Shown one piece after another: positions 6,963 through 15,534 of a stretch of DNA of 64,000 nt (the stretch's first letter is position 1; the number at the start of each line of letters is the position of its first letter). The notes under the pieces are model-generated. The model worked only from the letters and a program-made list of their open reading frames with translations, was not told the origin of the DNA and ran no database searches. The position numbers and the translations under genes were made by a program. Origin of the DNA: an uncultured Aquimarina sp. (lineage in GTDB: Bacteria; Bacteroidota; Bacteroidia; Flavobacteriales; Flavobacteriaceae); NCBI GenBank assembly GCA_947496705.1, contig CANMDW010000002.1:496001-560000 (forward strand). The letters are read 5' to 3'.

Positions 6963-8354
6963 TTACAAATGAATCACTTCACCATACGCATCGGCCACGG
7001 CTTCCATCACGGCTTCACTCATCGTTGGATGAGGGTGAATGGCTTTTAGCACTTCATGCCCCGTAGTTTCCAGTTTTCTGCCCAGTACAGCTTCGGCAAT
7101 CATATCGGTAACACCGGCACCAATCATATGGCAACCTAGCCATTCGCCATATTTAGCATCAAAAATTACTTTTACAAAACCATCTTTGGTTCCGGCGGCA
7201 CTGGCTTTACCAGAAGCTGAGAACGGAAACTTACCTATTTTCAAGTCGTAACCTGCTTCTTTAGCCTGTTTTTCGGTCATCCCTACACTGGCAATTTCCG
7301 GAGAGGCATAGGTACACCCTGGGATGTTACCATAATCTATAGGCTCTACATGCATTCCGGCAATTTTTTCTACGCAGGTGATTCCTTCTGCAGAGGCCAC
7401 ATGTGCCAAAGCAGGACCAGGGGCCACATCTCCGATAGCATATATACCCGGGATATTGGTTTGATACCATTCATTTACCACAATTTTATCCCTATCGGTT
7501 GCTATCCCAAGTTCTTCAAGTCCTATATTTTCTATATTGGTCTTGATGCCCACAGCAGATAAAACAATATCGGCTTCAAGGATTTCTTCCCCTTTTTTGG
7601 TTTTTACCGTTGCTTTAACTGTGTCACCACTAGTATCGACACTTTCTACAGAAGCATTGGTCATCACTTTGATCCCGGCTTTCTTAAAGTTACGCTCAAA
7701 CTGTTTGGATACTTCTTCATCTTCTAGCGGAACAAGGGTTGGAAGAAATTCTACGATAGTAACCTCTGTGCCCATGGCATTATAGAAATGTGCAAATTCT
7801 ACTCCGATCGCTCCAGATCCTACAACAATCATTTTCCCGGGTTGTGATGGTAATGTCATCGCTTCTCTATACCCAATTACTTTTTTTCCATCCTGCTGTA
7901 AGTTGGGCAGCTCTCTGGATCTTGCACCTGTAGCGATGATGATATGTTTTGCTTCGTAGTCTGTTGCTTTTCCGTCTGCGGCTGTAACCGTAATTTTATT
8001 GTTGGCAGAAAGCTTCCCAAAGCCTTCGATGACATCAATTTTATTCTTCTTCATTAAGTATTGAACTCCCTTGCTCATTCCATCTGCTACACTACGGCTT
8101 CGTTTTACCACAGCATCAAAATCTTTATCAAACTTCTCGATAGTAAGTCCGTAATCTGAAGCATGTTTTAAATAATCAAATACCTGTGCACTTTTTAATA
8201 GGGCTTTGGTAGGTATACATCCCCAGTTTAAACATACGCCTCCCAGGCTTTCTTTTTCTACGATTGCGGTTTTAAAACCTAATTGTGAAGCTCTAATGGC
8301 GGTCACGTATCCCCCGGGGCCACTTCCTAAAATGATGATATCATATGTGCTCAT
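6963..8354 (-). CDS. lpdA: Dihydrolipoyl dehydrogenase (E3)
   Basis: FAD enzyme that reoxidises dihydrolipoamide with NAD+ in the pyruvate, 2-oxoglutarate and branched-chain keto-acid dehydrogenase complexes. I chose the ATG at 8354 (463 residues) because MSTYDIIILGSGPGGY starts directly with the FAD-binding fold; an upstream in-frame ATG at 8411 would add a 19-residue tail not expected for the family. Visible are GSGPGG (FAD), redox Cys41 and Cys46 (GGVCLNWGCIPTK), GSGAIGVEF (NAD), the second FAD motif YAIGDVAPGPALAH and the C-terminal base His442 with Glu447 (HPHPTMSE). No E1/E2 genes adjoin. Confidence 0.95.
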   Translation of the reverse strand: MSTYDIIILGSGPGGYVTAIRASQLGFKTAIVEKESLGGVCLNWGCIPTKALLKSAQVFDYLKHASDYGLTIEKFDKDFDAVVKRSRSVADGMSKGVQYLMKKNKIDVIEGFGKLSANNKITVTAADGKATDYEAKHIIIATGARSRELPNLQQDGKKVIGYREAMTLPSQPGKMIVVGSGAIGVEFAHFYNAMGTEVTIVEFLPTLVPLEDEEVSKQFERNFKKAGIKVMTNASVESVDTSGDTVKATVKTKKGEEILEADIVLSAVGIKTNIENIGLEELGIATDRDKIVVNEWYQTNIPGIYAIGDVAPGPALAHVASAEGITCVEKIAGMHVEPIDYGNIPGCTYASPEIASVGMTEKQAKEAGYDLKIGKFPFSASGKASAAGTKDGFVKVIFDAKYGEWLGCHMIGAGVTDMIAEAVLGRKLETTGHEVLKAIHPHPTMSEAVMEAVADAYGEVIHL

Positions 8355-8480
8355 AAATGTCTTTTTTTGAAGTGACGAATTTAAGGATAAATACGCTAAT
8401 GAAAAGAACATTACTACATTTTAAAAAAAATTTCACATAGAGGGGATTCATCTACAGATCTGTAGATTCTTGAGAGTATA

Positions 8481-8678
8481 TAGTGCCTGTCTATTATAAC
8501 TAGTGTCTGGTCGGAAATATATCACTATTAAATTTGTTTCTTTTTGCGCTATTTTTATTTGTTTTTTATCGCCTGATGCTAAGGCATCTGCGTCAAAAAA
8601 GAAAATCAAAAATAATTCAAATTATAAAAACCGCCTATTTCCGACCAGACACTAACTGACAGTGCTATACAGGCACTA
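8481..8678. repeat. Outer inverted repeat surrounding the MITE
   Basis: TAGTGCCTGT (8481-8490) and ACAGGCACTA (8669-8678) are perfect inverted copies enclosing the MITE at 8502-8653. They resemble the MITE ends (AGTGTCTGG), so this may be an older related element into which a younger copy inserted. Confidence 0.5.
8502..8653. mobile_element. MITE copy 1 (152 bp) with 4-bp target duplication
   Basis: Terminal inverted repeats of 18 bp (AGTGTCTGGTCGGAAATA at 8502-8519 and its perfect complement at 8636-8653) flanked by AACT on both sides (8498-8501, 8654-8657). The inside is AT-rich with further self-complementarity and no ORF. A second, internally shorter copy at 20042-20098 shares the ends plus the subterminal ATAATTTGAAT. 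A non-autonomous element mobilised by a transposase elsewhere is inferred. Confidence 0.85.
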
Positions 8679-8896
8679 CATTTTATAAGTATTTGTTATC
8701 CAGTTGGTTGTATGGATTTGATATACAAAATGAGTATACCGAGAATTGTAATACCTTTCAGAATGATGTGTATCCCTATCTGTCAGCCGGGTAATAGTTT
8801 TACCGATGAAAAATAATGCCTATAAAAAATGAAGAGGCCATCTTTTTTAAAAGTTGGCCACAGGTTTTTTAGAAAACCGCACTAGATCCATAAAAA
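8679..8896. other. Intergenic, no gene seen
   Basis: Together with the MITE this fills the gap between lpdA and the lipoprotein gene. No ORF or clear signal apart from the terminator at 8897. Confidence 0.5.
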
Positions 8897-8922
8897 AGAG
8901 ACTGCCGGCAGTGACAGTCTCT
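8897..8922 (-). terminator. Terminator of lipoprotein gene pair
   Basis: Stem AGAGACTG (8897-8904) with CAGTCTCT (8915-8922). On the minus strand it is followed by six T, just downstream of the gene ending at 8943. Confidence 0.8.
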
Positions 8923-8942
8923 CTCATCAAAATTGTGAAGCA

Positions 8943-9455
8943 TCAATCTAATGATATGGTAAAAATATTTTCGCTATTTATATCTAATGCCGATGATAAA
9001 GCTTCATAATTTGTTAAATCAAGTGTTTTATCCTGCGCACGAGCTGAAGGAATCACCACAATCCTAAAAACTACATTTTGTCTAAACTCTGTACTAAGAG
9101 CTGCGGGATCTGCACTTTCTAAAATAATCTCTACATCGGTGTCTGTATGATTATACCTATAGAAAACGTCATTTCCATCATCAAAAAATATGGCTGGTGT
9201 AGGTAGTGGCTCCCATATGGGTTGATTCGTATCAGAAAAACCATCCCGCCGGAATATAGCGATCGCATCTGAAGGGAAAACTTCAATACGATTTTCTACA
9301 AAAGAAAACAATATCGTATATTCTGGTGCTATAAAATTTACACCATCTACCAGATCTATGGTCTGTGCTATGGTATCAAAATCAACATCATCATCGTTAG
9401 AACAGGATGTGAGCAACAATGTGGTTAAACAAAGTAATGTGATAATCTTTTTCAT
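8943..9455 (-). CDS. Lipoprotein, paralogue of its upstream neighbour
   Basis: A 170-residue lipoprotein: signal residues 1-17, lipobox LLTSC with Cys18, then an Asp-rich linker (SNDDDVDFD). The domain shares a clear pattern with the product of 9502-10077: a W-[ED]-PLP segment, a Tyr-Arg-[YN]-N element, E-[VI]-ILE, a [VN]-[NQ]-VFR[IV]V[IV] strand, and a LTNYEALSSAL-like end. It therefore arose by tandem duplication. Function is unknown; probably exposed in the periplasm or on the surface. Transcribed with its paralogue (46-bp gap) and followed by a terminator. Confidence 0.75.
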   Translation of the reverse strand: MKKIITLLCLTTLLLTSCSNDDDVDFDTIAQTIDLVDGVNFIAPEYTILFSFVENRIEVFPSDAIAIFRRDGFSDTNQPIWEPLPTPAIFFDDGNDVFYRYNHTDTDVEIILESADPAALSTEFRQNVVFRIVVIPSARAQDKTLDLTNYEALSSALDINSENIFTISLD

Positions 9456-9501
9456 GATTTGTTGTATTGTATGTTAATAAATGAGTTTATTGTGTGATTT
9501 G

Positions 9502-10077
9502 TTATTCTTTTGAAACACCGATGGTTACCAAATTAAGGGCTTTTGATAGCGCATTAAAATCTGTTACATCAATTGTAGTGCTTTTTACAAATTCTCCCGG
9601 AGCTATAACCACCCTAAAAACCTGGTTATCTGTAAACTCAGCATCTAATTGAGTAAAATCTCCGGCTTCAAGAATTACTTCAATATCAAAAATACCGGTG
9701 GCTTCATCAAAAATAAAGTTATTTCTGTACTGTGTAAATCCTGCACCAGCAAGCATAAAGGCTCGTGGTAAAGGATCCCATACATCGGCTCCGATATCTG
9801 CGGTAGCAATAGGATCTAATACAAATACAAATGCAACGTCAGATTCAAAAACATCGATATTTTCGGGAACAGGAAAATCTATAGCAGCATCCAATCCATT
9901 ATCAGAAACAAAATCCAGAGGGTCTGTTATAAAGTTTGGAGCCAAAAGCAGGCCACCATCTTCACCTTGAGGGCCTTGAACTCCAGGAAGTCCTTCTAGC
10001 CCCGGAGGTCCTTGATCTCCCTCACAAGAAGTAAATAAAGCAATCGATATCCCTATTAAAAAAATGATCTTTTTCAT
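9502..10077 (-). CDS. Lipoprotein with collagen-like Gly-X-Y stretch
   Basis: A 191-residue lipoprotein with signal LIGISIALFTSC (Cys18). Directly after the lipidated Cys come seven Gly-X-Y triplets (residues 20-40: GDQ GPP GLE GLP GVQ GPQ GED), a collagen-like stretch that could form a short triple helix or an extended stalk. The following domain (about 50-185) is homologous to the neighbour at 8943. Such short collagen-like linkers recur in flavobacterial lipoproteins, but a function is not established. It heads a likely two-gene unit. Confidence 0.75.
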   Translation of the reverse strand: MKKIIFLIGISIALFTSCEGDQGPPGLEGLPGVQGPQGEDGGLLLAPNFITDPLDFVSDNGLDAAIDFPVPENIDVFESDVAFVFVLDPIATADIGADVWDPLPRAFMLAGAGFTQYRNNFIFDEATGIFDIEVILEAGDFTQLDAEFTDNQVFRVVIAPGEFVKSTTIDVTDFNALSKALNLVTIGVSKE

Positions 10078-10101
10078 AAATTATAATTTTAAAGTAATTA
10101 T

Positions 10102-10500
10102 TTATTGTTTTTTATTAAAGTCTATACTTACCGAGTTTACGCAATAGCGTTGTCCGGTCTGTGTGGGGCCATCATCAAATACATGACCTATGTGGCTTCC
10201 GCAGTTGGCACATAATATCTCGGTACGTACCATACCGTGTGATGTGTCTTTTATATACTCTATACTTCCCGGGATGGATTCATCAAAACTTGGCCATCCG
10301 CATCCCGACTCAAATTTAGAGTCACTTTCAAACAAAGGAGTATCACAAGCCATGCATTTGTAGGTACCGTTGTCAAAATGCAGGTTGTATTGGCCGGTAA
10401 AAGGTCTTTCGGTACCTTTTTCTCTTAATATCTTATATTGCTCTTCGGTGAGCTGTGCCTTCCATTCGGCTTCAGATTTTTGTGTTGGGTACTTACTCAT
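10102..10500 (-). CDS. msrB: Peptide-methionine (R)-S-oxide reductase, cytoplasmic
   Basis: Reduces the R-epimer of methionine sulfoxide in proteins with thioredoxin. 132 residues without a signal peptide. Two CxxC zinc motifs are seen (CMAC and CANC), the resolving Cys in SGCGWPSF, the conserved RTEILCANCGSHIGHVFDDGP and the catalytic Cys in RYCVNS. The start overlaps the end of the upstream msrB-like gene by 8 bp, so the two are translationally coupled: a cytoplasmic and an exported enzyme made together. Confidence 0.93.
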   Translation of the reverse strand: MSKYPTQKSEAEWKAQLTEEQYKILREKGTERPFTGQYNLHFDNGTYKCMACDTPLFESDSKFESGCGWPSFDESIPGSIEYIKDTSHGMVRTEILCANCGSHIGHVFDDGPTQTGQRYCVNSVSIDFNKKQ

Positions 10501-10987
10501 TTTTTGTTTCTTTAGGTTTAAAGATCAACGCATCTCCATTAATACAGTGTCGCATTCCGGTAGTTTCTCTGGGGCCGTCATTAAATACATGCCCCAGATG
10601 GCCACCACAGGTAGCGCATAGCAACTCTGAACGTGCATATCCTAATTTATAATCTACATCTTTATCGATGCTTCCTTTTACAGCCCGGTCAAAACTTGGC
10701 CATCCGGTACCACTATCAAATTTGTGCTTACTTTCATACAGAGCTGTGTTGCAAGCCGCACAATAAAATGTCCCGGAGGCATATATTTTATTCAAAGGGC
10801 TGGAAAAAGGCCTTTCGGTACCTGCCTGCCTGAGAATATAATATTGTTCTGAAGAAAGAATTTCTTTCCACTCGGCATTAGTTTTGGATACAGCATAGGT
10901 CTTTTGATCTTTCTGTTTTCCTTTTTGGGCAGTAGTGGTACAACTTATTGTTAAAACTCCTAATAACAACAGAATAAAACGTTTCAT
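10493..10987 (-). CDS. Exported MsrB (methionine-R-sulfoxide reductase)
   Basis: A 164-residue MsrB with an N-terminal lipoprotein-like signal (FILLLLGVLTISC, Cys16) and a short linker, so it should work outside the cytoplasm repairing envelope proteins. It has the two zinc CxxC pairs (CAAC, CATC), the HLGHVFNDGP motif and the catalytic Cys in RHCING. Unlike its downstream paralogue the resolving-Cys position is Thr (SGTGWPSF), so it must be recycled by a different route, for example direct reduction or another Cys. Confidence 0.9.
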   Translation of the reverse strand: MKRFILLLLGVLTISCTTTAQKGKQKDQKTYAVSKTNAEWKEILSSEQYYILRQAGTERPFSSPLNKIYASGTFYCAACNTALYESKHKFDSGTGWPSFDRAVKGSIDKDVDYKLGYARSELLCATCGGHLGHVFNDGPRETTGMRHCINGDALIFKPKETKNE

Positions 10988-11011
10988 ATCTATTTTAATT
11001 TTAATAAGAAC

Positions 11012-11038
11012 TCAAAATAAGTTCATAAGTTATTTTGA
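11012..11038. promoter_or_regulatory. Palindrome upstream of the msrB pair
   Basis: TCAAAATAA (11012-11020) and TTATTTTGA (11030-11038) form a 9-bp inverted repeat, 25 bp upstream of the exported MsrB start. It may be an operator for msrB control or a weak terminator for the hydrolase gene. Confidence 0.35.
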
Positions 11039-11077
11039 ATAAGTCGTACAAATATGTTTAGAATAACGTATCAATAA

Positions 11078-11947
11078 CTATTCCAAAATAAATTCTACGA
11101 TTTTAGAAATTACTTTTGCATTTCCCAAAATCTTTCTGTGCCCTAACTGCTCAGTTACTAATAGCTTTCCATTTCCCAACGCATCAACAATCTCATGAGC
11201 AGCACTATAATGTACATCTACGTCGTTTTTATCATGTACTACCAATGTGGGTATTTTAACACCTGCTGCAGAAACTGCACCAGAATAATTATCCAGATCT
11301 TCTCCGTATTTTTTGTCAAAATAAGTTTTTAATAAACGGGCAACCTTTTGGTTTAATTGCAGGTTTTTTGCAAAATTTTTGGTGATTGCCGTGATGCTGT
11401 TGGCAGTACCAATAATTACCAGTTTTTTAATTTGTAAGCCACATTTTGTAGTTCTTAGCAGTGACATTCCGCCCAAAGAATGGCCGATGGCAGCTTCAAA
11501 TGGCCCATGGGTTTGTTCCAGCTGATGGATCGTCTCAATAAAATGTGGCATCGAACTTCTTTTTCCCGGAGAACTACCATGTGCAGGGGCATCAAAACTT
11601 ACGGTACTATATCCCTTTGCCAATAATGCATCGGCGATTTTTGAGAGTTGGGTACCGGTTCCAGACCATCCATGGGCTAAAAGAATTTTCTTTTCAGACT
11701 CACCATATGAATATACCACAACTTCACGGTGAATACTTTGAATAAGTATCTGTTCCTTTTTACTGTGATCATACATCATTTTTTCCCTTTTCGGAAGCTT
11801 ATATTTAAAAGGAGTTAAAAAAATTCTGGCTGCAAATCGAGACGCCAGAAAAGGAGATATCCAATTGAGTACTTTTCCTGTATAAAGTATTGACCTGGGA
11901 ACCAAAAGAGATTGCACAGGAATTAAATCTTTATCAATTTTATTCAT
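11078..11947 (-). CDS. Alpha/beta hydrolase
   Basis: A 289-residue serine hydrolase fold. It shows the oxyanion element HGWSGTGTQ (about residue 92), the nucleophile elbow GHSLGGMS (about 156), an acid-bearing loop HDKNDVDVHYSAA (about 238) and the catalytic His in LGHRKIL near the C-terminus. No signal peptide is evident, though residues 15-35 include a moderately hydrophobic stretch. Substrate cannot be told; esterase or lipase-like activity is the general expectation. It is transcribed towards the msrB pair with 90 bp between. Confidence 0.8.
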   Translation of the reverse strand: MNKIDKDLIPVQSLLVPRSILYTGKVLNWISPFLASRFAARIFLTPFKYKLPKREKMMYDHSKKEQILIQSIHREVVVYSYGESEKKILLAHGWSGTGTQLSKIADALLAKGYSTVSFDAPAHGSSPGKRSSMPHFIETIHQLEQTHGPFEAAIGHSLGGMSLLRTTKCGLQIKKLVIIGTANSITAITKNFAKNLQLNQKVARLLKTYFDKKYGEDLDNYSGAVSAAGVKIPTLVVHDKNDVDVHYSAAHEIVDALGNGKLLVTEQLGHRKILGNAKVISKIVEFILE

Positions 11948-12088
11948 TGATTATCGTTTGCTTTCACTGCTTAAAATTAAAGGAACTATAGGGTTGGATT
12001 ATAGAATTATGATTAATTAACATTTGTTTCAAAATGTTCAACTAAAAATATATTTTATAAATTCCTTCGTATAACCTCTTAAAGTGTT

Positions 12089-12096
12089 TAATTTTG
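12089..12096 (+). promoter_or_regulatory. Promoter -7 box of the helicase gene
   Basis: TAATTTTG matches TAnnTTTG exactly, 24 bp before the ATG at 12121. Confidence 0.5.
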
Positions 12097-12120
12097 TAGC
12101 TTATTTTTAACAAGGACTTC

Positions 12121-13641
12121 ATGGGATTGTCGCCCACAGAAATAGAAAAAAAAGAACAAAAAGTATTATATGGTTATCAGAAGCGGGATATAGATAAGAT
12201 ATTTGCCCGCCTGGAAGAGTTCCCCGAAAAATACAACCTGTTATATCAACTTCCCACCGGAGGTGGAAAAACAGTCATCTTTTCTGAAATTGTAAGAAGA
12301 TACATTAAAACTACCAAAAAAAAGGTGGTGGTTCTTACACATCGTATCGAACTTTGTGGTCAGACTTCTAAAATGCTCAATGAGTTTCAGGTGAAGAATA
12401 AGATCATAAACAGTGCTGTAAAAGAGCTTGAAGACCAGGACGAGTATATGTGCTTTGTTGCTATGGTAGAGACCTTGAATAACAGGCTTAATGATGATCA
12501 GTTAGAGCTTCGCAATATTGGGATGGTGATTATTGATGAGGCACACTATAATTCATTCAGAAAACTTTTCAGGTTTTTTAAAAATTGCTTTATTCTTGGT
12601 GTTACTGCTACACCGCTTAGCTCCAATATGAAACTTCCTATGAAGGATAACTACAATGAGCTTATTGTTGGAGACACTATTGATTCATTGATCGGTAGTG
12701 GATTTTTGGCCCGACCCGTTATATATACCTATGATGTAGGTTTGGGATCGTTGAAAATAGGGATGAATGGAGATTATACTGTGAAATCCTCAGAAGAACT
12801 CTATACCAATATGTTGATGCAGGATAAACTCCTGCATGCTTATGAGGAGAGATCAAAAGGCAAAAAAACGCTTATTTTTAATAATGGTATTCATACATCA
12901 ATCTACGTTTTTGATACCTTTAAAAAAGCCGGATATCCAATTCGTCATCTGGACAATACCAACAGTAAGCAGGAGCGCGCAGATATTTTGGAGTGGTTTA
13001 AAAACACAGAGGATGCCATTCTTACTTCGGTGAGCATTCTAACCACGGGATTTGATGAGCCAACGGTAGAAAGCGTTATTCTTAATAGAGCAACAAAATC
13101 CCTCACATTATATTTTCAGATGATTGGTAGGGGGTCACGAATTTTACCAAATAAACCAGAATTTTCTATTATTGATCTAGGTAATAATACAGCAAGATTT
13201 GGATTGTGGAATACAGATGTAGATTGGCAATCTATATTTAGATCTCCTGATTTTTATTACGATAGCCTGGTTGGCGATGAAGAAATAGAAAGAAATTTTA
13301 AATATGTAATGCCCGAAGATATTCGGAAAGAGTTTAAAAAATCAAAAGATATCGAGTTTGATGTTGAAGCCGAATATGCAAAAACTAAAAAATATGGTGT
13401 TCGAAGTTTAACTGTGCTGGAAAAATCTATCGAACAGCATGCCAGAATGAGCGTAGAAAACAGTGAGGATGTCTTTGATGCACGTATTTTGAGTAAGTTG
13501 CTGAATCACGATATTGAATATCGGGTGCGCAGATACTCCTATTGCATTAGTAAAAGTACTAAGAACTACAGGGATTGGTTAGAAGAAGATTATAAACGAA
13601 AACTGCGGGCCAAGATCAATCAATTATTTATGAATGATTAG
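12121..13641 (+). CDS. DEAD/DEAH-box superfamily 2 helicase
   Basis: A 506-residue SF2 helicase of the SSL2/ResIII type. Walker A is PTGGGKT with Lys50, motif Ia is VLTHRIEL, Walker B is IIDEAHYN, motif III is GVTATP, motif V lies in TGFDEPTVESVI and motif VI is QMIGRGSR. The C-terminal ~110 residues are helical and charged and may contact nucleic acid. Members of this group unwind DNA or RNA, but a specific role (repair, stress, RNA) is not clear. Single gene with its own promoter box; no restriction or phage partners adjoin. Confidence 0.88.
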   Translation: MGLSPTEIEKKEQKVLYGYQKRDIDKIFARLEEFPEKYNLLYQLPTGGGKTVIFSEIVRRYIKTTKKKVVVLTHRIELCGQTSKMLNEFQVKNKIINSAVKELEDQDEYMCFVAMVETLNNRLNDDQLELRNIGMVIIDEAHYNSFRKLFRFFKNCFILGVTATPLSSNMKLPMKDNYNELIVGDTIDSLIGSGFLARPVIYTYDVGLGSLKIGMNGDYTVKSSEELYTNMLMQDKLLHAYEERSKGKKTLIFNNGIHTSIYVFDTFKKAGYPIRHLDNTNSKQERADILEWFKNTEDAILTSVSILTTGFDEPTVESVILNRATKSLTLYFQMIGRGSRILPNKPEFSIIDLGNNTARFGLWNTDVDWQSIFRSPDFYYDSLVGDEEIERNFKYVMPEDIRKEFKKSKDIEFDVEAEYAKTKKYGVRSLTVLEKSIEQHARMSVENSEDVFDARILSKLLNHDIEYRVRRYSYCISKSTKNYRDWLEEDYKRKLRAKINQLFMND

Positions 13642-13745
13642 TGCCAAAATACTATTTCAATCATGTATTGTTATTTATCATCCCTATTGAAATAAAAAAA
13701 AATTAAATCACTTCACTATTTATATATACATTTTAAATGGCATTA

Positions 13746-14780
13746 TCATACTTTTACGATCAATTTCCCCATATTTTCACCATAGAAAAGCATGTTCAGT
13801 GCATTAGGTAAATTCTCAAACCCATCAACGATAGTCTCTTTATAGCTAAGCAACCCATCTTTTACCCAGGGAGTCATCTCAGTAAGCATTTCATCCATTC
13901 TATCGTTATAGTCCCTGGCCAGCACTCCTTGAATGATCGCTCTTTTATATAACATTTTATGCAAAAATCTCGGACCTAATTCCGGGTGATCTAATCCTCC
14001 TGAATACTGAGAGATCTGCCCACAAATAATGATTCTGGCTCTTAGGTTAATTAGCTCAAAGACAGCATCTGTAATATAGCCACCTACATTATCATAATAG
14101 ATATCAATTCCATCGGGACATCGTCTTGAAAGTTCTTTTTTCATGGCTAATGCCGAAGGATGATTTTTGTAATTTATCACTTCATCTACATACAGCGTTT
14201 CTTTGAGATACTTTGTTTTTTCATCAGATCCTGCAATACCAATTACTTTACAACCTTTTATTTTGGCTATTTGCACTACTACCTGTCCAACCGCTCCAGA
14301 TGCTCCTGAAACCACTACGGTTTCGCCTTTTTTAGGTTTTCCGGCTTCTATAAGCCCGAAATAGGCAATACGTGCCGGCATACCTAGTATCCCTAACGTC
14401 GTGGTAACACCAACTTCTTCGGGATCTAATTTTCGCAAACTTTGTATCTCTGCAACTGCATACTCCTGCCAGCCAGTATATGACAATACCCAATCTCCTT
14501 TTTTTAAGTTTGTACCCGAATCATTTACAGCTACAATTTGCCCTACAACGGCACCACCTTGCACAGTATTGAGAGGATGCGGTTCTTCCCATGTATCATG
14601 TTCAGACTGTTGAATGCGCATATAGGGATCCAAACTGAAATACTGAGATTTTAGTAATGCCTGGCCCGGTTTTATTTCAGAAATAGCTATGGAAGCCTCT
14701 TTTAACGTATAATGAGTCTTGTCTACCAATTTCTCGGGTCTTTTGGTATATATCCATTGTTTATTTTTGAATAGTGTCAT
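13746..14780 (-). CDS. NADP-dependent MDR-family oxidoreductase (CurA/PTGR-like)
   Basis: A 344-residue zinc-free medium-chain dehydrogenase/reductase. It shows the family opening YFSLDPYMRIQ, the nucleotide-binding VSGASGAVGQVVVQIAK, the KEL-like DGIDIYYDNVGG segment and the CGQISQYS loop. Relatives reduce alpha,beta-unsaturated ketones and aldehydes (curcumin, 2-alkenals, prostaglandin-like enones). It is the last gene of the five-gene ArsR-headed operon and overlaps the racemase gene upstream by 4 bp. Role in detoxifying reactive carbonyls is an inference. Confidence 0.88.
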   Translation of the reverse strand: MTLFKNKQWIYTKRPEKLVDKTHYTLKEASIAISEIKPGQALLKSQYFSLDPYMRIQQSEHDTWEEPHPLNTVQGGAVVGQIVAVNDSGTNLKKGDWVLSYTGWQEYAVAEIQSLRKLDPEEVGVTTTLGILGMPARIAYFGLIEAGKPKKGETVVVSGASGAVGQVVVQIAKIKGCKVIGIAGSDEKTKYLKETLYVDEVINYKNHPSALAMKKELSRRCPDGIDIYYDNVGGYITDAVFELINLRARIIICGQISQYSGGLDHPELGPRFLHKMLYKRAIIQGVLARDYNDRMDEMLTEMTPWVKDGLLSYKETIVDGFENLPNALNMLFYGENMGKLIVKV

Positions 14781-15484
14781 ATATACTGTCGTTCATCTTT
14801 TAAGGCCATTTCTACGGCTTTTTCTGCATGGATCCTGGTGGTATCAAATACAGGAATATCTACATCATCAGGTTTAATGAGTAGTGGCAATTCTGTACAT
14901 CCCAGAATTACACCCTCTGCACCTTTGTCCTCCAGTATTTTTATGATGCGTTTCAGTGCTGATTTTGAACTTTCATAAATTTTTCCGAGTACCAATTCGT
15001 CGTATATGATTTTGTGTATAATTTCTCTATCATTATCCTCTGGTATAATGACATCAATATCATAGTCTTTTAAAACATTTTTATAAAAATCTTTTTCCAT
15101 GGTGAATTTGGTTCCCAACAGTGCTATCTTTTTCATTTTTTTTGCCACAATTGTATCGGCAGTAGCATTTGCAATGTGTAAAAATGGAATCTTTGTATTT
15201 TTTATCATCTCCTCACTGCATAAATGCATTGTATTTGTGCAGAGAACTATTAGATCTGCTCCTGCATTTTCCAATTGCTTGGCAGATTTGACCATTAATT
15301 CCTGTAATCCATTCCAATCATCTTTATGTTGTAAGTTTTCAATTTCTGCAAAATCTACGGAAACCAAAATAGATTTGGCCGAGTGGAAACCACCAAGCAA
15401 TTCTTTTACTTTTTTATTGATCAATTCATAATATATGGCCGATGATTCCCAGCTCATCCCGCCAATTAATCCAATAGTTTTCAT
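14777..15484 (-). CDS. Aspartate/glutamate racemase family protein
   Basis: A 235-residue member of the Asp/Glu/hydantoin racemase fold. The opening is IGLIGGMSWESSAIYYELIN. The two catalytic cysteines are seen in VLCTNTMH (about residue 82) and in GCTELPLL (about 195), both with the expected surroundings. It probably interconverts L- and D-aspartate or a related amino acid. It lies in the ArsR-headed operon, overlapping the next gene by 4 bp. Confidence 0.9.
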   Translation of the reverse strand: MKTIGLIGGMSWESSAIYYELINKKVKELLGGFHSAKSILVSVDFAEIENLQHKDDWNGLQELMVKSAKQLENAGADLIVLCTNTMHLCSEEMIKNTKIPFLHIANATADTIVAKKMKKIALLGTKFTMEKDFYKNVLKDYDIDVIIPEDNDREIIHKIIYDELVLGKIYESSKSALKRIIKILEDKGAEGVILGCTELPLLIKPDDVDIPVFDTTRIHAEKAVEMALKDERQYI

Positions 15485-15534
15485 ACGTTTAAATTTTAGT
15501 AATTATTTGAAAGTCTCATTTATAATATGTATCC

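Noticed and set aside
12121..13641. Restriction or phage-defence helicase
   Set aside because: No methylase, nuclease or other defence genes adjoin; the gene stands alone with its own promoter.
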